NCBI GenBank assembly: GCA_022495005.1 | Contig: JAGYXB010000442.1 | Location: forward strand, 248,001 to 312,000 | Source of the DNA: Rhyacophila brunnea | Taxonomy: Eukaryota; Arthropoda; Insecta; Trichoptera; Rhyacophilidae | Length of the DNA: 64,000 bases | Direction of reading: 5' to 3' | Shown: positions 21,705 to 35,300 of the stretch, piece by piece | Layout of the letters: each line of letters begins with the position of its first letter | Position numbering within the stretch: the first letter of the stretch is position 1 | Notes under the pieces: model-generated | What the model saw: the letters and a program-made list of their open reading frames with translations, nothing else | The model's database searches: none | What the model was told of the DNA's origin: nothing | Made by a program: the position numbers and the translations under genes

Positions 21705-24044
21705 TTAAACAGAATCAACGTCGTCTATTTCCATACTCTCATTTATCATTTCCAATTCACCTCTATAGTAATAAACGTTCGGCATGTCGACTTGTAGCAT
21801 CATATCTCTAAAACTTTCATCGACACCCGAAACATAGTCAAAGTTTGTCTCTAGAGCTACTGAGATCATCGTCTTAGGTTCGGAGTTACCTGAAAAACAT
21901 TTACATTCATCTGTGGACGTGCTAGGAAGTGACTCGGCGACGCCCACACTGTATGATTCAGCATTTACATAATATCTGCACCGTTTCAAATGGGACATCG
22001 AAATATCCTGACCGTGAAAATCTGTCGAGGTGTCTGCGTCTTTGCAATGCGACTTAATAATTTCTTCAGTATTTATTTCTAAACTATCAGATTGTGATTC
22101 TACAATTTCACCACCGGTCGATTGAGCATTTTTTAGTTCTGCGGATGAATTATTTACTCCACATAGATCGGAGGTTGAAACGGTTTTAATTTTTGATTTA
22201 CATTCGCACACATCTACACTGGTTCCGGCCAGTTTAACGGAATCTAGACTACTGTTGACTTCTTTAAAAATGATCTCTGCGCATCTTCGCAGTTCTGCTA
22301 ACTGTTCTGGACTTATCCATCGGCCGTCCCCGTCCGGTTCTTCACGATCTTCTTGATTTCTCTGCGTTTTTGTTTCTTCTTTCACTGTGATATCATCCAT
22401 TGGGGACATACCGGAATCGAGCGATAATAATTCATCTTGAGCGGTAGAATCAGATATATCACAGCTAGTTCCCATATCTTTAAAGCTCGGTTTGACATCT
22501 ATGACAGTCTCCTGCAAGCACTCGCTGACGGAATCGTTTTCCGGGCTCAGTTCAAAGTTTTCCGGCTTCGCGATCGCCACTCTGGAATCCATCAGCATAT
22601 TGTTTTTGGAGCCCGCGTCTCTCTTTGGCTTTGCATCTTTTTTGACCAAACTCTTTTCATTATTGTTTGTCGCTTCAAAACTATCCATGCACTTTAGCAA
22701 TAGATCCACTAAACTCTCTCGATTCTTTGTTTCCGGACTGTCGTCGATGAATTGAATTTCTGTAGAATCTTGTGATAATCTACGCAAGAGCGATGTAAAG
22801 TTGGCACTTTTCTCTCTGCTGAATAGGAATTCAACCAGTGATTCCCTCTTTTCCGTACCACTAGTCGAAGCCACGTCAAAATCATCTGTCTTTTTGACAA
22901 TAGCTGTTGAAGATGTCTCTTCCAGGGATTTTTGTTTCTTTTTAATTAATTTACTGCTGGATGAAGATTTGACGCTGTCTTCCCGCTTCCGTTCGTTTCT
23001 CGGATCAAAAATAAACTCCAACAACGATTGTCGATCGTCACCTTCGGAAGAACGTTTCTTGAATATTTTTCTTTGTATTTTAATATCGGGACTTTTGACA
23101 ATTTCATCTCTGTGACAAACAGGCTCCACCGAGCTGGACAGGAACTCGGAATATGTCTCCAACTTTTCATTACCAGTCCCCGTGTTATTTTTATCAGCGG
23201 CCTTCTTTTGTTTCACCTCTTCAGGAGAAAAGTCATTGACGGTTTCTTCCCTGCTGTCAAAATCGGAAGGGCTCTGTTCGGGCCAAAAGCAGCTACTTTT
23301 GCGTCTTCTCTCTAAGCCTTCCATTTTAGGTGTCCGTCCCATGCCGAAGAAAAATTCTAAAACTGTGGATAATTTGTTTTCAAAGGTATTGCTGTTATTC
23401 GTATTGGAATAATCTTCGCTCTTAAAATTGCTATCCAGTAAACTGAATGGAATCTGTTGGTTCCTAAGCTTGTCTGCATCGGCTGCCCCGCCATCTTCGT
23501 CGTTGAACAAAAGTCTACTCTTTTCATCGGTCTGGTTATCGTTGAGTTTGTTATTGGAACAGTCAGTCTTGGCATATCTAAAATTGATCGTTTCCTGCAA
23601 GACTCTGAAGAATTCTCTCGCCAGTTGACCGGCAGTTCTCCCAGAATCGGCGGCATTCCCGCTTTCATTTTCACTGAGTATATTTTTATCACCTTCGCTA
23701 TCGACGCAGCCGTCATCGTTCATTACTTCGATTTTATCGAAGTCTCTTCGGTCATCCTCTTCGACTTTCACCACTTTCTTATCTGAGTCATCAGATTTAT
23801 TACTTTCATTTTTTTGTTCATTTTCGATCAGTAAAACTCCATCTTTCTTGTCTTCCTTGACGGCTACTATTCCCGCTTTTAAAAACTCCCACAGGGTTTC
23901 GATGACGTCGGCACTGGACACCTTATCTTCCTCTGACCCTTCGTCTCGATTCTTTTCTGGCTTTTGAGTGCCGCTACCGTCTTTGAACGCGGTCCAGAGA
24001 CCGGGATTCAATCCTTGGTAGCCCTCTGCCAGAAACTGCCAAAC
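21705..24044 (-). CDS. 779-codon open extension after the PLC-epsilon TGA, candidate readthrough product
   Basis: The last PLC-epsilon exon continues in the same frame past TGA (24047-24045) for 779 codons to a TAA. The first in-frame ATG is 108 codons in, so it does not look like a separate gene; no acceptor is visible that would bypass the TGA. The protein is acidic, Ser/Asp/Glu/Lys-rich and probably disordered, with five copies of a motif like SL(L/V)EF(I/L)F, each followed in most cases by a basic Arg/Lys patch. A 2.3-kb open frame is very unlikely by chance in this AT-rich DNA. Explanations are stop-codon readthrough, a nonsense allele or sequence error, or an unseen isoform. No domain is recognised. 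Confidence 0.6.
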   Translation of the reverse strand, partial: VWQFLAEGYQGLNPGLWTAFKDGSGTQKPEKNRDEGSEEDKVSSADVIETLWEFLKAGIVAVKEDKKDGVLLIENEQKNESNKSDDSDKKVVKVEEDDRRDFDKIEVMNDDGCVDSEGDKNILSENESGNAADSGRTAGQLAREFFRVLQETINFRYAKTDCSNNKLNDNQTDEKSRLLFNDEDGGAADADKLRNQQIPFSLLDSNFKSEDYSNTNNSNTFENKLSTVLEFFFGMGRTPKMEGLERRRKSSCFWPEQSPSDFDSREETVNDFSPEEVKQKKAADKNNTGTGNEKLETYSEFLSSSVEPVCHRDEIVKSPDIKIQRKIFKKRSSEGDDRQSLLEFIFDPRNERKREDSVKSSSSSKLIKKKQKSLEETSSTAIVKKTDDFDVASTSGTEKRESLVEFLFSREKSANFTSLLRRLSQDSTEIQFIDDSPETKNRESLVDLLLKCMDSFEATNNNEKSLVKKDAKPKRDAGSKNNMLMDSRVAIAKPENFELSPENDSVSECLQETVIDVKPSFKDMGTSCDISDSTAQDELLSLDSGMSPMDDITVKEETKTQRNQEDREEPDGDGRWISPEQLAELRRCAEIIFKEVNSSLDSVKLAGTSVDVCECKSKIKTVSTSDLCGVNNSSAELKNAQSTGGEIVESQSDSLEINTEEIIKSHCKDADTSTDFHGQDISMSHLKRCRYYVNAESYSVGVAESLPSTSTDECKCFSGNSEPKTMISVALETNFDYVSGVDESFRDMMLQVDMPNVYYYRGELEMINESMEIDDVDSV

Positions 24045-26383
24045 TCATGACTTCCACTGGCGCAGTTTCCTCATGGAGACCCTTTTAAATCTGGCTACGG
24101 TGGCGCTCAACAGCTCTTCGGGTCTGGACTGACTCGTGCGATGGTTGGACCACGCTCCCAGAGAGCCGGAGCTCGATCGTCCTCTGTCCACTCTGATACT
24201 GGACGAGGAAGAGTTTCGATGGTAATCGAGACCCACCGACATTAGAGACGTCGGAAATAAGTCATCTTCTCCCCCGCTAAAGCATTCCCCATCAGAATGT
24301 ACCTGTCAAAAAATATTAACAACTTAATTATTGCATTTATTAAATCACAAAATGTATTTATTTGATGTACACACGTATTGACTTACTGCCAATTTATACA
24401 GTAGGTAATTGAGATTAATATCTTTCTGGTTATTTATTGCCTTGTCAATTATTATAAGAGATATAATCTTTATACATAATGGATTGCTAAAGTACCTCTC
24501 TTTTAGTGCCGCCGAGTCGTCCAAACATACTTCCCATTGCAGAAACACGTCTCCTGAAATTTTATGATAATAAATTTTCAAATTCAATTATTTTCATGGA
24601 AAAGAACCAATAATATTGAAGAATGTAAGTAGAATCAGAGAGGCTGAAGCAGAAATAAGCGACATCTATATAAGGGATACCTATATATTCAGTAAGGTGA
24701 ATAAAACTGATTCTTTGTATTTACTAATGGAACGGCTCGTGAAATTTGGGTTTTTATTATTACATATTTGAAAATAGTTATTAGGTTGGTAACATGTTTT
24801 CATGTGAAGATTCTGAAATTCATTTGTTTCCATAATTCCACACCCAGTTCAATTGTTTTTCCCATCATTATACCCCGTTTACACATGCATAGATTTACTG
24901 CGCACAGTAAGAAAATGTATGGGGAAACACGTATTATCCTGCAGTTGGCAAGATAGCGTGCATGAATCAAACAAGTTTGGAAGGTTCTGAATTGTGATTG
25001 CGCTGCGTCCGCGCTGCAACGGTGAAATCCTCGCGCGCCGGCGCCAGGGTCAGGCTCGTGATTCGCCGAATCAAAGATCATGCGATCAGATTTGGCCAAT
25101 CACGAGTCCTTTTGACTAGTCGGCGTGGGTACGGAAAATTTGAAAAGAAGGAAAAAGTTAGTAAGCGTCCCTTTCCCAACATGTATGGACCTGCGAAACT
25201 TATTGTAAAAACAAAATATATAAACCTGTAAAGAAAATTTAAAATATAAGATAATACCAAGTTACGCACGAGACAGACGTGTTTCATTTAATTTCTCCTC
25301 AATTTAAAATATCTTATTTTGTGAATCCGGGGTTCGATGGACACCTGAGCTAGCCGCTGGAACCCTGGATATCTCAATTTAATATATTATTTTTTAATAT
25401 AATTATATTCTTTTTAACCCTACAACAGGCCATGCCCCCCCCCAATGACAGTAGCATCGTGAAACAGTAGTCTAGTTAATAATAGAAGTGAAACAATCAC
25501 AAACACCTAAACTTAAATCTCCTAAAAGACCTAATATCACACAGATATATTGTGACCTCACCGGAATTAAACCTGGGGCCCCCGGGTGAAAGAGAAGCAC
25601 ATTACGCACTGGACTACGAGGGCTTCCATTCGTACATGAAGATGCTTTTTTTAATTGAACCCAAAACTAATCACAATTAATCCTCACTTCATCCGCTATA
25701 TCTCAAAAACTGACTATGTATGTATGTAAATATTTTTGACGCCATTGCAATGTAAGTAATAAATTATCAAGGTCACCTCGCTGTGGATGTAGGATCACTT
25801 CTCGCAGCTTGGACAGGCTTTTTGGATCCACTCGAACCTGATATGCTACCCCCTACTACATATGAAGTACCCGCACCTATGATAAAAGAAAAAAATACAA
25901 GATAAGAAGTATGTATTAAATATTAGCAAATTATATCTACTTCATAAATAAATTTATTTATTGAGAAAATGTTTGTAAAGAATAATAATGAGACAAGGAA
26001 ATTGCTCGTTGTCCATTATACAAAACCTATCATGGAAACATTCTATTATTCTGTATTTAAATCATTTTATGTAATGCAACACTCACCGACTAGAGCCCCT
26101 TTTGTCAAGCTCAATCCGCGCCCCAATTTGGCCATTGCCAGTTTGTGTTTTGGTATACCAGAAGAACCCTTTTCTCTTACAACAAATCGTCCGAGGGTTT
26201 TCCAATTCGCCTAACAGACAAAAAATAATCATGTAATATCAAATCCATAGAAGATTTTTATCAGTATTAAAAAAAAATGTTTTGTAACGTACTTGCACAG
26301 CATAAAGCTCTTCATCATCAGCCAAAATTCTTCTTGCCCCACCTCCTCTGACTCCCCAATCCAGTTGTTCTTCTAACACGAAT
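24045..26383 (-). CDS. PLCE1: PLC-epsilon C-terminal exons (end of RA2 and basic/Ser tail)
   Basis: The exons are 26383-26293, 26210-26087, 25876-25777, 24553-24496 and 24302-24045. The first two finish RA2 (FVLEEQLDW, then [13 protein letters not shown] and [11 protein letters not shown]), corresponding to the end of RA2 in vertebrate PLC-epsilon. The remainder is Gly/Ser and basic: [14 protein letters not shown], a Ser run, then [20 protein letters not shown] and LRQWKS before TGA. The tail has several R-x-x-S or R-x-S sites for basophilic kinases. The longest human form ends soon after RA2, so this tail is insect-type or lineage-specific. Confidence 0.85.
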
Positions 26384-29300
26384 CTAAAATAAAAATGTAC
26401 AATATAACTTACTATGTATTATCTATCAAGATATTATTTATATCACTATCATCATCATCAGCAGCTGTTGATTCACTATTGGATGAAGGTCTCCCCTAGC
26501 TCCCTCCACTCTTCTCAGTCCATAGTTATACATCCACAGGAATTTATCAGTTCGACCATCTGGCGGGTTTTAGGACATTTGTGGACGTTTAGTGCCCCTT
26601 GGGTACCACTGTATAATAGCATTTGTCCAGCCCATTGCCATTTCATCTGCTTAGCGACCTCTATCACATTGCGTACTCTTGTCTGCTTATTTATATATTA
26701 TGTAACTACGGTGTCAGTAAGATATCGTCGCTATAGGATTGGTTTGTTGCATATCCGTTTTTGTCGAAATCGACCTTTTAATGCAGAATGATTTTTTGTA
26801 TCTAAGTGGACTAGAACCATCCTTTTCTTTTAATTACATTGTAATGAATACAGCATTCATTTGCTGTAAAAACAACAATTTAAATACCTCCATGTATTTA
26901 AATGTAGGATAATAAAATTTGTTTTTTGTCTCCTGAACATTTGACATTTTTGGTCTATTTGACAAACCAATCCTACAGCGACAATATGTGAGCGTCAGTT
27001 GTCGGTAACTAGAGAAGGTTTGTAATGGACAAATTCCACCCTTTTCTGTAGTGCCACAACAACTAAACTATGAAACTATTGCACATCATTATCAGCCAGA
27101 GTTGATTCACTACTAGATGAAGATCTTCCGTAATACCTTCTGTGTTCATTTGTTGCAGTTTGTTGAATAAGCGAGTTTTAAGGTGTGGCTCTATATGATG
27201 AATATCCAGCGGTTTTCCATTCTCCAAGTATCATGTCCAACCCATTGGCACATCATCAAGTTGGTGCCATCAATCACTACGCGCACTCTTGTCTGTTTTT
27301 ATATTTATTGGTTTCTTTTGTGGTCTTTCTGCGTTATGCATTAAACACCTCTCCATGTCACGTTGCGCTGCTCTTAATTATTGGATCTCTATCACATTTA
27401 GGGACCATGTTTCATACATGAGCATTGATATAATTCTTTTATCTGATGAAAGCATATCCCCACCCCACCAACCGCGTATGCAGAGCAATTAGAAATGATG
27501 TCTCATTTTTGTATTTTTGTATTTTGGTATTGTGCACACAGCTTAATATAGTGGCTGTGCACTTTCGTAAAGTAAAAAATATAAATGGTATGGATGGATT
27601 GAACACTTCACGCTTTAGGCACATTGAGAAGTCATTTTGAAAATACTACTCAGGAATATATTCTATGTAATTGAAAATAATTATGACACATCTACATAAT
27701 ATCAATTTGTTCCAGCGACTTCTCAATGTTTCTTAATGCTGAGGTCATAATATTATTACAAAAAAAATTCTTAAGAGAAATTGAAAGAGCCGTTTTGAAA
27801 TTGTCAACTCACTTATCTGGATCGGCAGAGCCCCTAGCTTTTGACAATGCCTGCCGCAGGACAGCTCGCGCAGTCGCACCTGGATGCACTCTCAAGATAG
27901 CGTAAGGTATTTCTGGTGACACATCGTGCACACACACCAACACGCCTCCAGTCGGTACTTCCTCTTCAATTTGTTGAGTTTGCTGAGCACTGAGGCTGAA
28001 AAGTAATACATTCACTATAAAGTGAAATGACGAAAGCAATAATCATATAAAATAAATTAAATCCGTAACTATAGGTAAGTACATACATGAAAAACTTTTA
28101 TGTCAAGTAAAAGAAATTTAATTTACCTGACAGTAGTCAGCCATGCTCTACTTGTAGGGTCATCTCCTAATCTCTTTAAAGCCAGTCTCCCCACAGAAGC
28201 CAACCCCCTTTCCGATGGACCTAGCACTCTTGGTTGTCCGATTGCACCGAGATCTACTAAAACCGCTCGGCCATTTAACGCAGGCCCACTGTTTCGGTCG
28301 CCAGCCACCTTTAGACACTTTTCAAGAACCTGTTGAATAGATGCAAAAATTATTATTATTTTTTACTAGCATGCATTTAAAAAATACAAAAACAAAATAT
28401 ATAGAATTTCACAGATTGGAAGTCAATATCCTCTGTTTTGGAGCAAACTTAACAAACGTTCTTTACGAGGATTCATTGTAGCCATTTGCCAATCCATTGA
28501 GTTCATGCTCCATATTCAAATATACAATTTATTGATTGGAAAAACAACATGAATTTAACCCAACTGCAAGATTTCAACCCCCAACCTACAGATCAAGGGG
28601 CAAACATTCTAATCTCTCCTACCTTTAGTGGCACACATTAGATAGGAGACATTTTCCAACACTTTACATAAAAAAATACTATTATTATTGATTAGCTATT
28701 ATAATAATCACCTCTTCTGCAGTTGTTTCATCAGAAATTCTCAAAATAGTGTACGGTTCACTGTTGGTTACTCCATAAACTCTGATAAAATGTGTGGACT
28801 TTCTGCCAGGACCCGAACCGTCCTGCTCTACCCTGGAGAAGATGAGAAGTGATGCCATACTCAGTGACTTGTTAGAAGGAGACCTGTGTTAAATGTAGAT
28901 GGTTAATTATTATTACTATTGGTTCAATCACCAGGATAGAAAAACACCATAACTGTTGTAGTATAACTAACCTTAGTCTAACGTGCCTATACCCCGGTCG
29001 CAGGCACTTAAGAGGAATTACTCTTTGTGATATAACACAGTTGGTTTCTGCATCTATTACACTGAATCTTATAAAGGCGAGTTCCATGAATACCACCTGA
29101 AAAAGGAGATATTGGGCATTATTAATAATTATGTATTACAATAAGTTGTCTCCAAAGAGTTTGAACTATACCTAATGATAATCATAATATAACATTTTCA
29201 TATTGCAACATTTAATAGCCATTCTAGATGAATATAAGTAGTTGAAATGGTAACTATAAAAACAATGAATAGTGTCTGCTTTGGTAATATTTAATGCATT

Positions 29301-32300
29301 GTTTGCATTTGCCATTTATTTAGGTTCCATTGCTATAGAAGAAGATTTTTTCAACATTATTGCCTTCTAATATTATTTTCTTACCCTGAATGTGAATGTT
29401 TCATTCCAAATGGGGTTGACAGCATTTCCTTTGGCAGGTTTGGTCCGTCGCCTCACACAGTCGCCACCTACACCGCACACTTCCGCCTCAACCATAGGGT
29501 CACCCATCCAAGCCTGAGCACCGCCAAACACCCATTGACCCGACAGAACTCCCAGTGACACGCGGTAACTGTGTATACCTTCGAATTCACGTTCCAGCGG
29601 ATTGAACCTGTTTGTATAAGAAAAATGAGATACGATTTGGATAGTAAGATTAATGCTGAAGAGTAATACCGGTGAGAAGGAAGTCACATGTATGTGTATG
29701 TGTATGTAGGCTAGTAGGATCCTTCATCAGCATTACTTCGGTTGGAGGTTATGTGTGACATCATGGCAGATAGGGTAAATTACAACACAGAAACTTTTAA
29801 TTTTGACAGTTCCCCGCGGAACTATTTTTTTTATTTACACTAGATCATACAAACATGGGTTGTAATTACATTGGGATGAACATTGAAAACTTTTCAATAG
29901 AGGTTCCGTTGAGATCTTAAATTAGACACAGCACGGGCGTTATACTTGGGGACGCGTTTATTCACACCGGCGGTGTTGGTGCCAAAACACTTTTTCGGAC
30001 GCGTGATTCGTTTCAAGGGTAGTTAAATGGATCACTATTGACGTAATAATGGTAAAAGGGGTTCATTGAATTAATAAAAAGCACTAAGAACACGCGCGGC
30101 CTGCAATTTTGTGTTGAGGAAGGCCGCGTGGACACGCCGAAGCGTGACACGAGGTACCTTCTACTATCGCCGGAGAATCTGCACTATCCAAACATTATCT
30201 AAATCGAAAATCTAAGGGAGGTATGAGATGGCGGGGAGAGGGGAAAGGGAAGGTCTTCGGCTGGCTGACCGAACCTTTTACTTAGGGTTTGTAAAATGTC
30301 ATTGGCCTCGACTGTTCAGGTATAATGCGTTTTGCCATAATATTACTATGTTGTAAGTCAGGAAAGCCAAGCCTTTAGTCGGGATATACTAGTGAGGTCT
30401 TTGATTATATTGTTGGTTTGGAATGGAGTCTTAATGCGTGATTTGGGGCATCCTTTGGGGGGGGAGGATATATTTGATGACAAGAGTTATGACTCAAAAT
30501 AATATAATACATAATATGAAAATATTATCTTCTTCGAGATGCAATAATTAATATCTAATTTCATTTATTAATTTAATGCAAAAAACCTGCATACCTGTGG
30601 TACATTATATGCTGGGGATCCCACATGATACTAGGTTTCCTGACGTAGCCTACACAACCGTTTTGTTCGAACATCGCAGCGTACAGAGCCATGGCTGCGT
30701 CTTCTGTTTGATAATTCATTGCCACCATTTGTATTCCGCAACACCAAAATTGAACTGGTTCAAGGTTTGATGAATCAATTCGAAGGCTAGAAGAAAGTAT
30801 GGCACCCAATTCAAACAACAATCAAAAAATAATGTTTTATTAATGAACATAATAAGTAAGGGTATTTATTAATTATAATTTTAGCATTCTTCAAGATAAT
30901 AATAATAATCAAATGAATATTATGAATCAACATACCCGGCTGGATATGTCCTCATTAACTGTGTCTGTGTATGTGCCATCAATGCTAGGGGATGTTTTCG
31001 GCAAACCTTCTTTGCCAAAGGTTCTCCAAGAGTACAGCACTGATAGCATGGATGACGACTGTTGTGCCATGCTGAACGTCGTGGAGCCAGCTAATAAAAC
31101 GATTGTATTTTTAACATTCTATTGAATTGAGCACATTAATGGCTATTTTTTCAATTTGACAAGAATGCATTCATCTAACATGATATTTCATGGTCAAAAT
31201 AATCATCCAAATCAAATGGCAGTCCTTTCAACATTAATAATTGCTTATTCGCTGTAGATGAGCAATCATCTTCTTGGAAAAATATTGTGCTTATATTATA
31301 GGTCCGTTACTGTAACTTATAAATTAATATTAAAATGTTTTTAGTGTAGCAAAAGAGTGTTTAGTCAATACAATTCGCGAGTGGAGAACTACAAAGTTCT
31401 AAGTTTTTGTCCTTGATGAAACAGAAGTAACAATGTGACAGCTTAGAATACTACTTCATTATTGGGTTTGTTTTCTGAAGGACGAATACTTAGAACCTTG
31501 TAGTATTAGGCTCGCGAAATAACAGAATTGAAGTGTTTGCTTGTGATTTCTATTTCCATGATACATAAGCACAAAACATGGTTTTTTTTAAAATATCTAT
31601 CAGTCTGTTCCGTTATAATTTAAAAACAAACTACTAAATAAATACATATTGATTAAATACAGCTGCATTATTGACATTAATTTAGTACAATTATTTCATC
31701 TCCACATCTCAAAAGGTTCCAAATTAGAAAATAAAACTTTTCAAAAGCAGTGCACGTACAACAATTCATAGCAAGTAGGTAAAGCGGTCAAACAGCAGCG
31801 GTATAAATAGTGGTAAGGTGAGGTGCATATAGAGAGGCATGCCTACATCAAACTGTCGATAGCGTGGGTTTACTCGAGTGTGTTAGTAGCGTATGTATCT
31901 AAAGGCACTGACTAGATATTTTATATATATATATTGCCTTTACCATATTTTAAATATTAAGTAGTTAGGTATTTACCAGAGTATTGTTTCCACTATCACC
32001 GCTTTCAGATGAATCGAAGCTGTGAGCTGCGCCTCCAGAGATAGCTCTGCTACCGGGGGGTGCAGCAAGTCCAGGATTCAAACCACGAAACTTGATTGCC
32101 TAGAAAAATGTCATAGACGTCATCCACATTATGTTATAAATAATGAACTGAATTTTTGAGGTTGGTACTCGTATGTCTATTATGTTATTTAGGTATAAGC
32201 TACAATTGAATTTTGTTCTATTTACCTGTACATATGTGACCATATCACTCAACTCCTTTGCAATTTGATTGTTTCTTTTTCTTGGCACTGCCGGAGCAAC

Positions 32301-35300
32301 AGTCTTCTTAGCGTTTGTTGCATCTCCGTCTCCTTCACTCTTTCGGAAGCCTGCATAAAGTGAGAGGGACGGTCTACTACCCGCTTTGGCGTCCAATGAA
32401 CTCAATATGTTATGAAGCTCTTTTTCTGAAAATACATAATCACAAAGTTATACCCAACTACAACTATTTCTTAAAAAAATTATGTTATATTTTTCAATTA
32501 CATTTCAATTATCTACACAAAATTTCTAAATTTGAAATAATATTTTCAAATTAGATCGATATTAAAATTATTCACAAGCCTTTATTGGGATCGATGTTTT
32601 GTAATCTTAAAATTATAATGTATACTGATAAAGTTATATTTCATGAAACATTGAATGGGAGTTACCATCTAATTCTTCATCATCGTCATCATAATCTTCA
32701 TCAGAAAAGTATTCAGATACTGATGATGACGAACAAGCACTCTGAGCAGAAATAATCGAACTGGTTCTGGGCTGCTCTGGAATACTTCGAATACCATTAT
32801 TCTGGTTTCTGAAATGAGTTGACCGGAAATATTAATATTTATAAGACAGGAATAGTCATTTCATTACAAAATAATAAATTATTTTATTCTGTATTCAATT
32901 CTTATAGTAATAATCATTGTGAAAGTGATATATACTTAGATGGTTGTGGCACTGGCATGTGTATTGGAGGGAGTTTCTTATTTTTTATCAAAACTCTTTT
33001 TTTTAATTGATCCGGTGCTGGTAATCTCGGTCCATCTGGTGCATCGACGTCAAACGCAAATGATGTCACCAACTTGTCACCGAATACTGACTGTAAAAGC
33101 GTAAAACAGATATGGAATATTAACTTTAAAATTATGACCACCTATAACATATAATCTTAACATCGCTATTATTTAGTTAATTTTACAAAATATAAATATG
33201 TAAGTACTAAGGAAAATTTCATTATAATAATTATAATTGTATTGAAGTTCTTAAAAACAATCATTAGAGTAGGTATAATGTAGTAGCAATTAGGGTGATG
33301 GCTATAAATGCTCCATTTCTTTCTAGTAAAATTTGTGGAGATCCGGACACCGTCCATTAAAGTTAGTATGTATGATGTGTTAAAATTTTAATTTAAAATA
33401 AAAGGTCATCGATAATATTAATGGAATTTGAAAGAATACTAAAATGCGTAGTTAGGAATTTTCTATGTGATTTGTGGTAGATTAATCGGTAAAGCACAAT
33501 GCCAGGAATGTAATGGATGTGGACTCCAGTCTCATTAAATTTGGTATATACTTTTTTCCAATCTTAGGATGTTCCAACACCATTATTTATTTATAATGTA
33601 TTTTAAGCTACTTAAGTTGATATATTGTGTGTACCTAGTTCATGGCCCCCATAAGGGGGGGGGGGCTGACAGGGCTCTAGCCTAGGAGCCCGGGCTCAGG
33701 AAGGGCCCGGCGTGACGAGTCGACCAGATGAGTGTGATAAACACAGACCACAAATTTGCTCTAATAGTAAAAAGAGTCAGGAAAGATGGGAAAGATACAA
33801 AAAAAACGCTAAAAATACACTTTAATTTTACCGCGTACACCATGGAAAACGCTAATGTAGCGCGTCACACTGCCTTTACCCTTAGTGATAGATAGGGGGG
33901 CCCGCCAAACATCCTAGCCTGGGGGCCCGCTTTAGGATGTGGGGGCCATGACCTAGTTATATGCTTATTTACAAATTAACAGTTTTGAAAATTGTTAGAA
34001 TCTTAATTATAAACGAAGGCAATTTGTAGCAATGTATCACTGTTGTCACCTTAAATGTTTCGGCCATTACAATTTGCTGTGGAGGACTACAATGGTTTTC
34101 AACACTCAAAACCAATGGAAGTGGTGACGCCACAAAAGCTGATCTAGCAATAGCTTCGGCAACCCTCCGAAATGGTATTTTTGTGGTAAATGTATGTCCA
34201 TGGTAAATTACTGGGCTGCCATCTTCTCCATCCCAACAGTCCAGTTCTACACACCGACAGCCAGTTAATAGAACCTGAAATAAAAACAAATTTGTTTAAA
34301 CTAATAATTTTATTCTACAATCAACATTATTGTCATGGCTGCAATTTCACGTATGTGGTATAAAATACAGAATTGGGGGTCGGGGCCATAAATATTTATG
34401 TGAAAGTGCGGTTATTTATATTTTTGCAGACAACTGCTAAGATGTCAGTAGCAATCATAATAATATTGTAATGGTAAGACAAATTATTTTTTGATATATT
34501 ATGTAGGTAGTCATTATGTGGAAGATCTAGCTCAGACGATCAAATTAATATGTCCACGAGACGGAACGATAATTTTGGGCATTTACCAAGCGGAACGGCG
34601 CTAGATCCAAATTGTACATTGAATTGTTCATGATATGAATATATTGTGAAAACGTACAATCGAGACATTAATGCTATGCCACGGTTATTATTAAAGATCT
34701 AATTTTGCTGCATTTTTGTTGTATGTACAACAAATAAATATCCTAGCTAGATACTTACCAACTATTTTATCTATTTTTTGTTGATTTTTAGGAAAAAAGC
34801 TCTAAAATTTATACATAATTTATAAATACAATTATTTGTAGTATTTATATGCTAATAAAATTAATAGTGATTATTTAAAATTAAAAGAAAATATTTAAGA
34901 TAACTAATCTTTGCGCAACCGCATAATATTACACGTATTAGCTCATCATTGATTTTTGTTTTGCTGTTGGCGAAACTGGCAGGTAACTATAATCACAACA
35001 ATACGATTTTAATAGAGAACTCTCGCTGTTACAAGATGTAAATAATTTAGTCGTTTACACATTTCGCCATTATTTATACAAAGAAAAGTTTATTTACACA
35101 TAATGCCAAATTAAAATTATTTTTATTATTATGAATGCGTACCTAATAATATTATTATGTAGATATTTGTCATTTTCAGTTTAAAAAACGTGAGAGCAAT
35201 TCTAAATTTGTATTGTAGTTATAATAAATGTAACTTCAAAAAAGCCGAAAACTCAAACGTCAAACAAATGCCGTCAATGCTAGTGATTATTTTCAAAATA

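Noticed and set aside
22437..23786. Several plus-strand open frames opposite the long PLC-epsilon tail
   Set aside because: They are antisense shadows of the 2.3-kb minus-strand frame; none has splice sites, a domain or codon-like composition of its own.
24009..24011. The tail frame as a separate gene starting near 24011
   Set aside because: The codon there is TTG, not ATG; the first in-frame ATG is far downstream and no promoter or 5' exon is evident.
24045..24047. Selenocysteine decoding of the in-frame TGA
   Set aside because: No PLC is known as a selenoprotein, the position is in a disordered tail and I see no SECIS-like hairpin; readthrough or variation is simpler.
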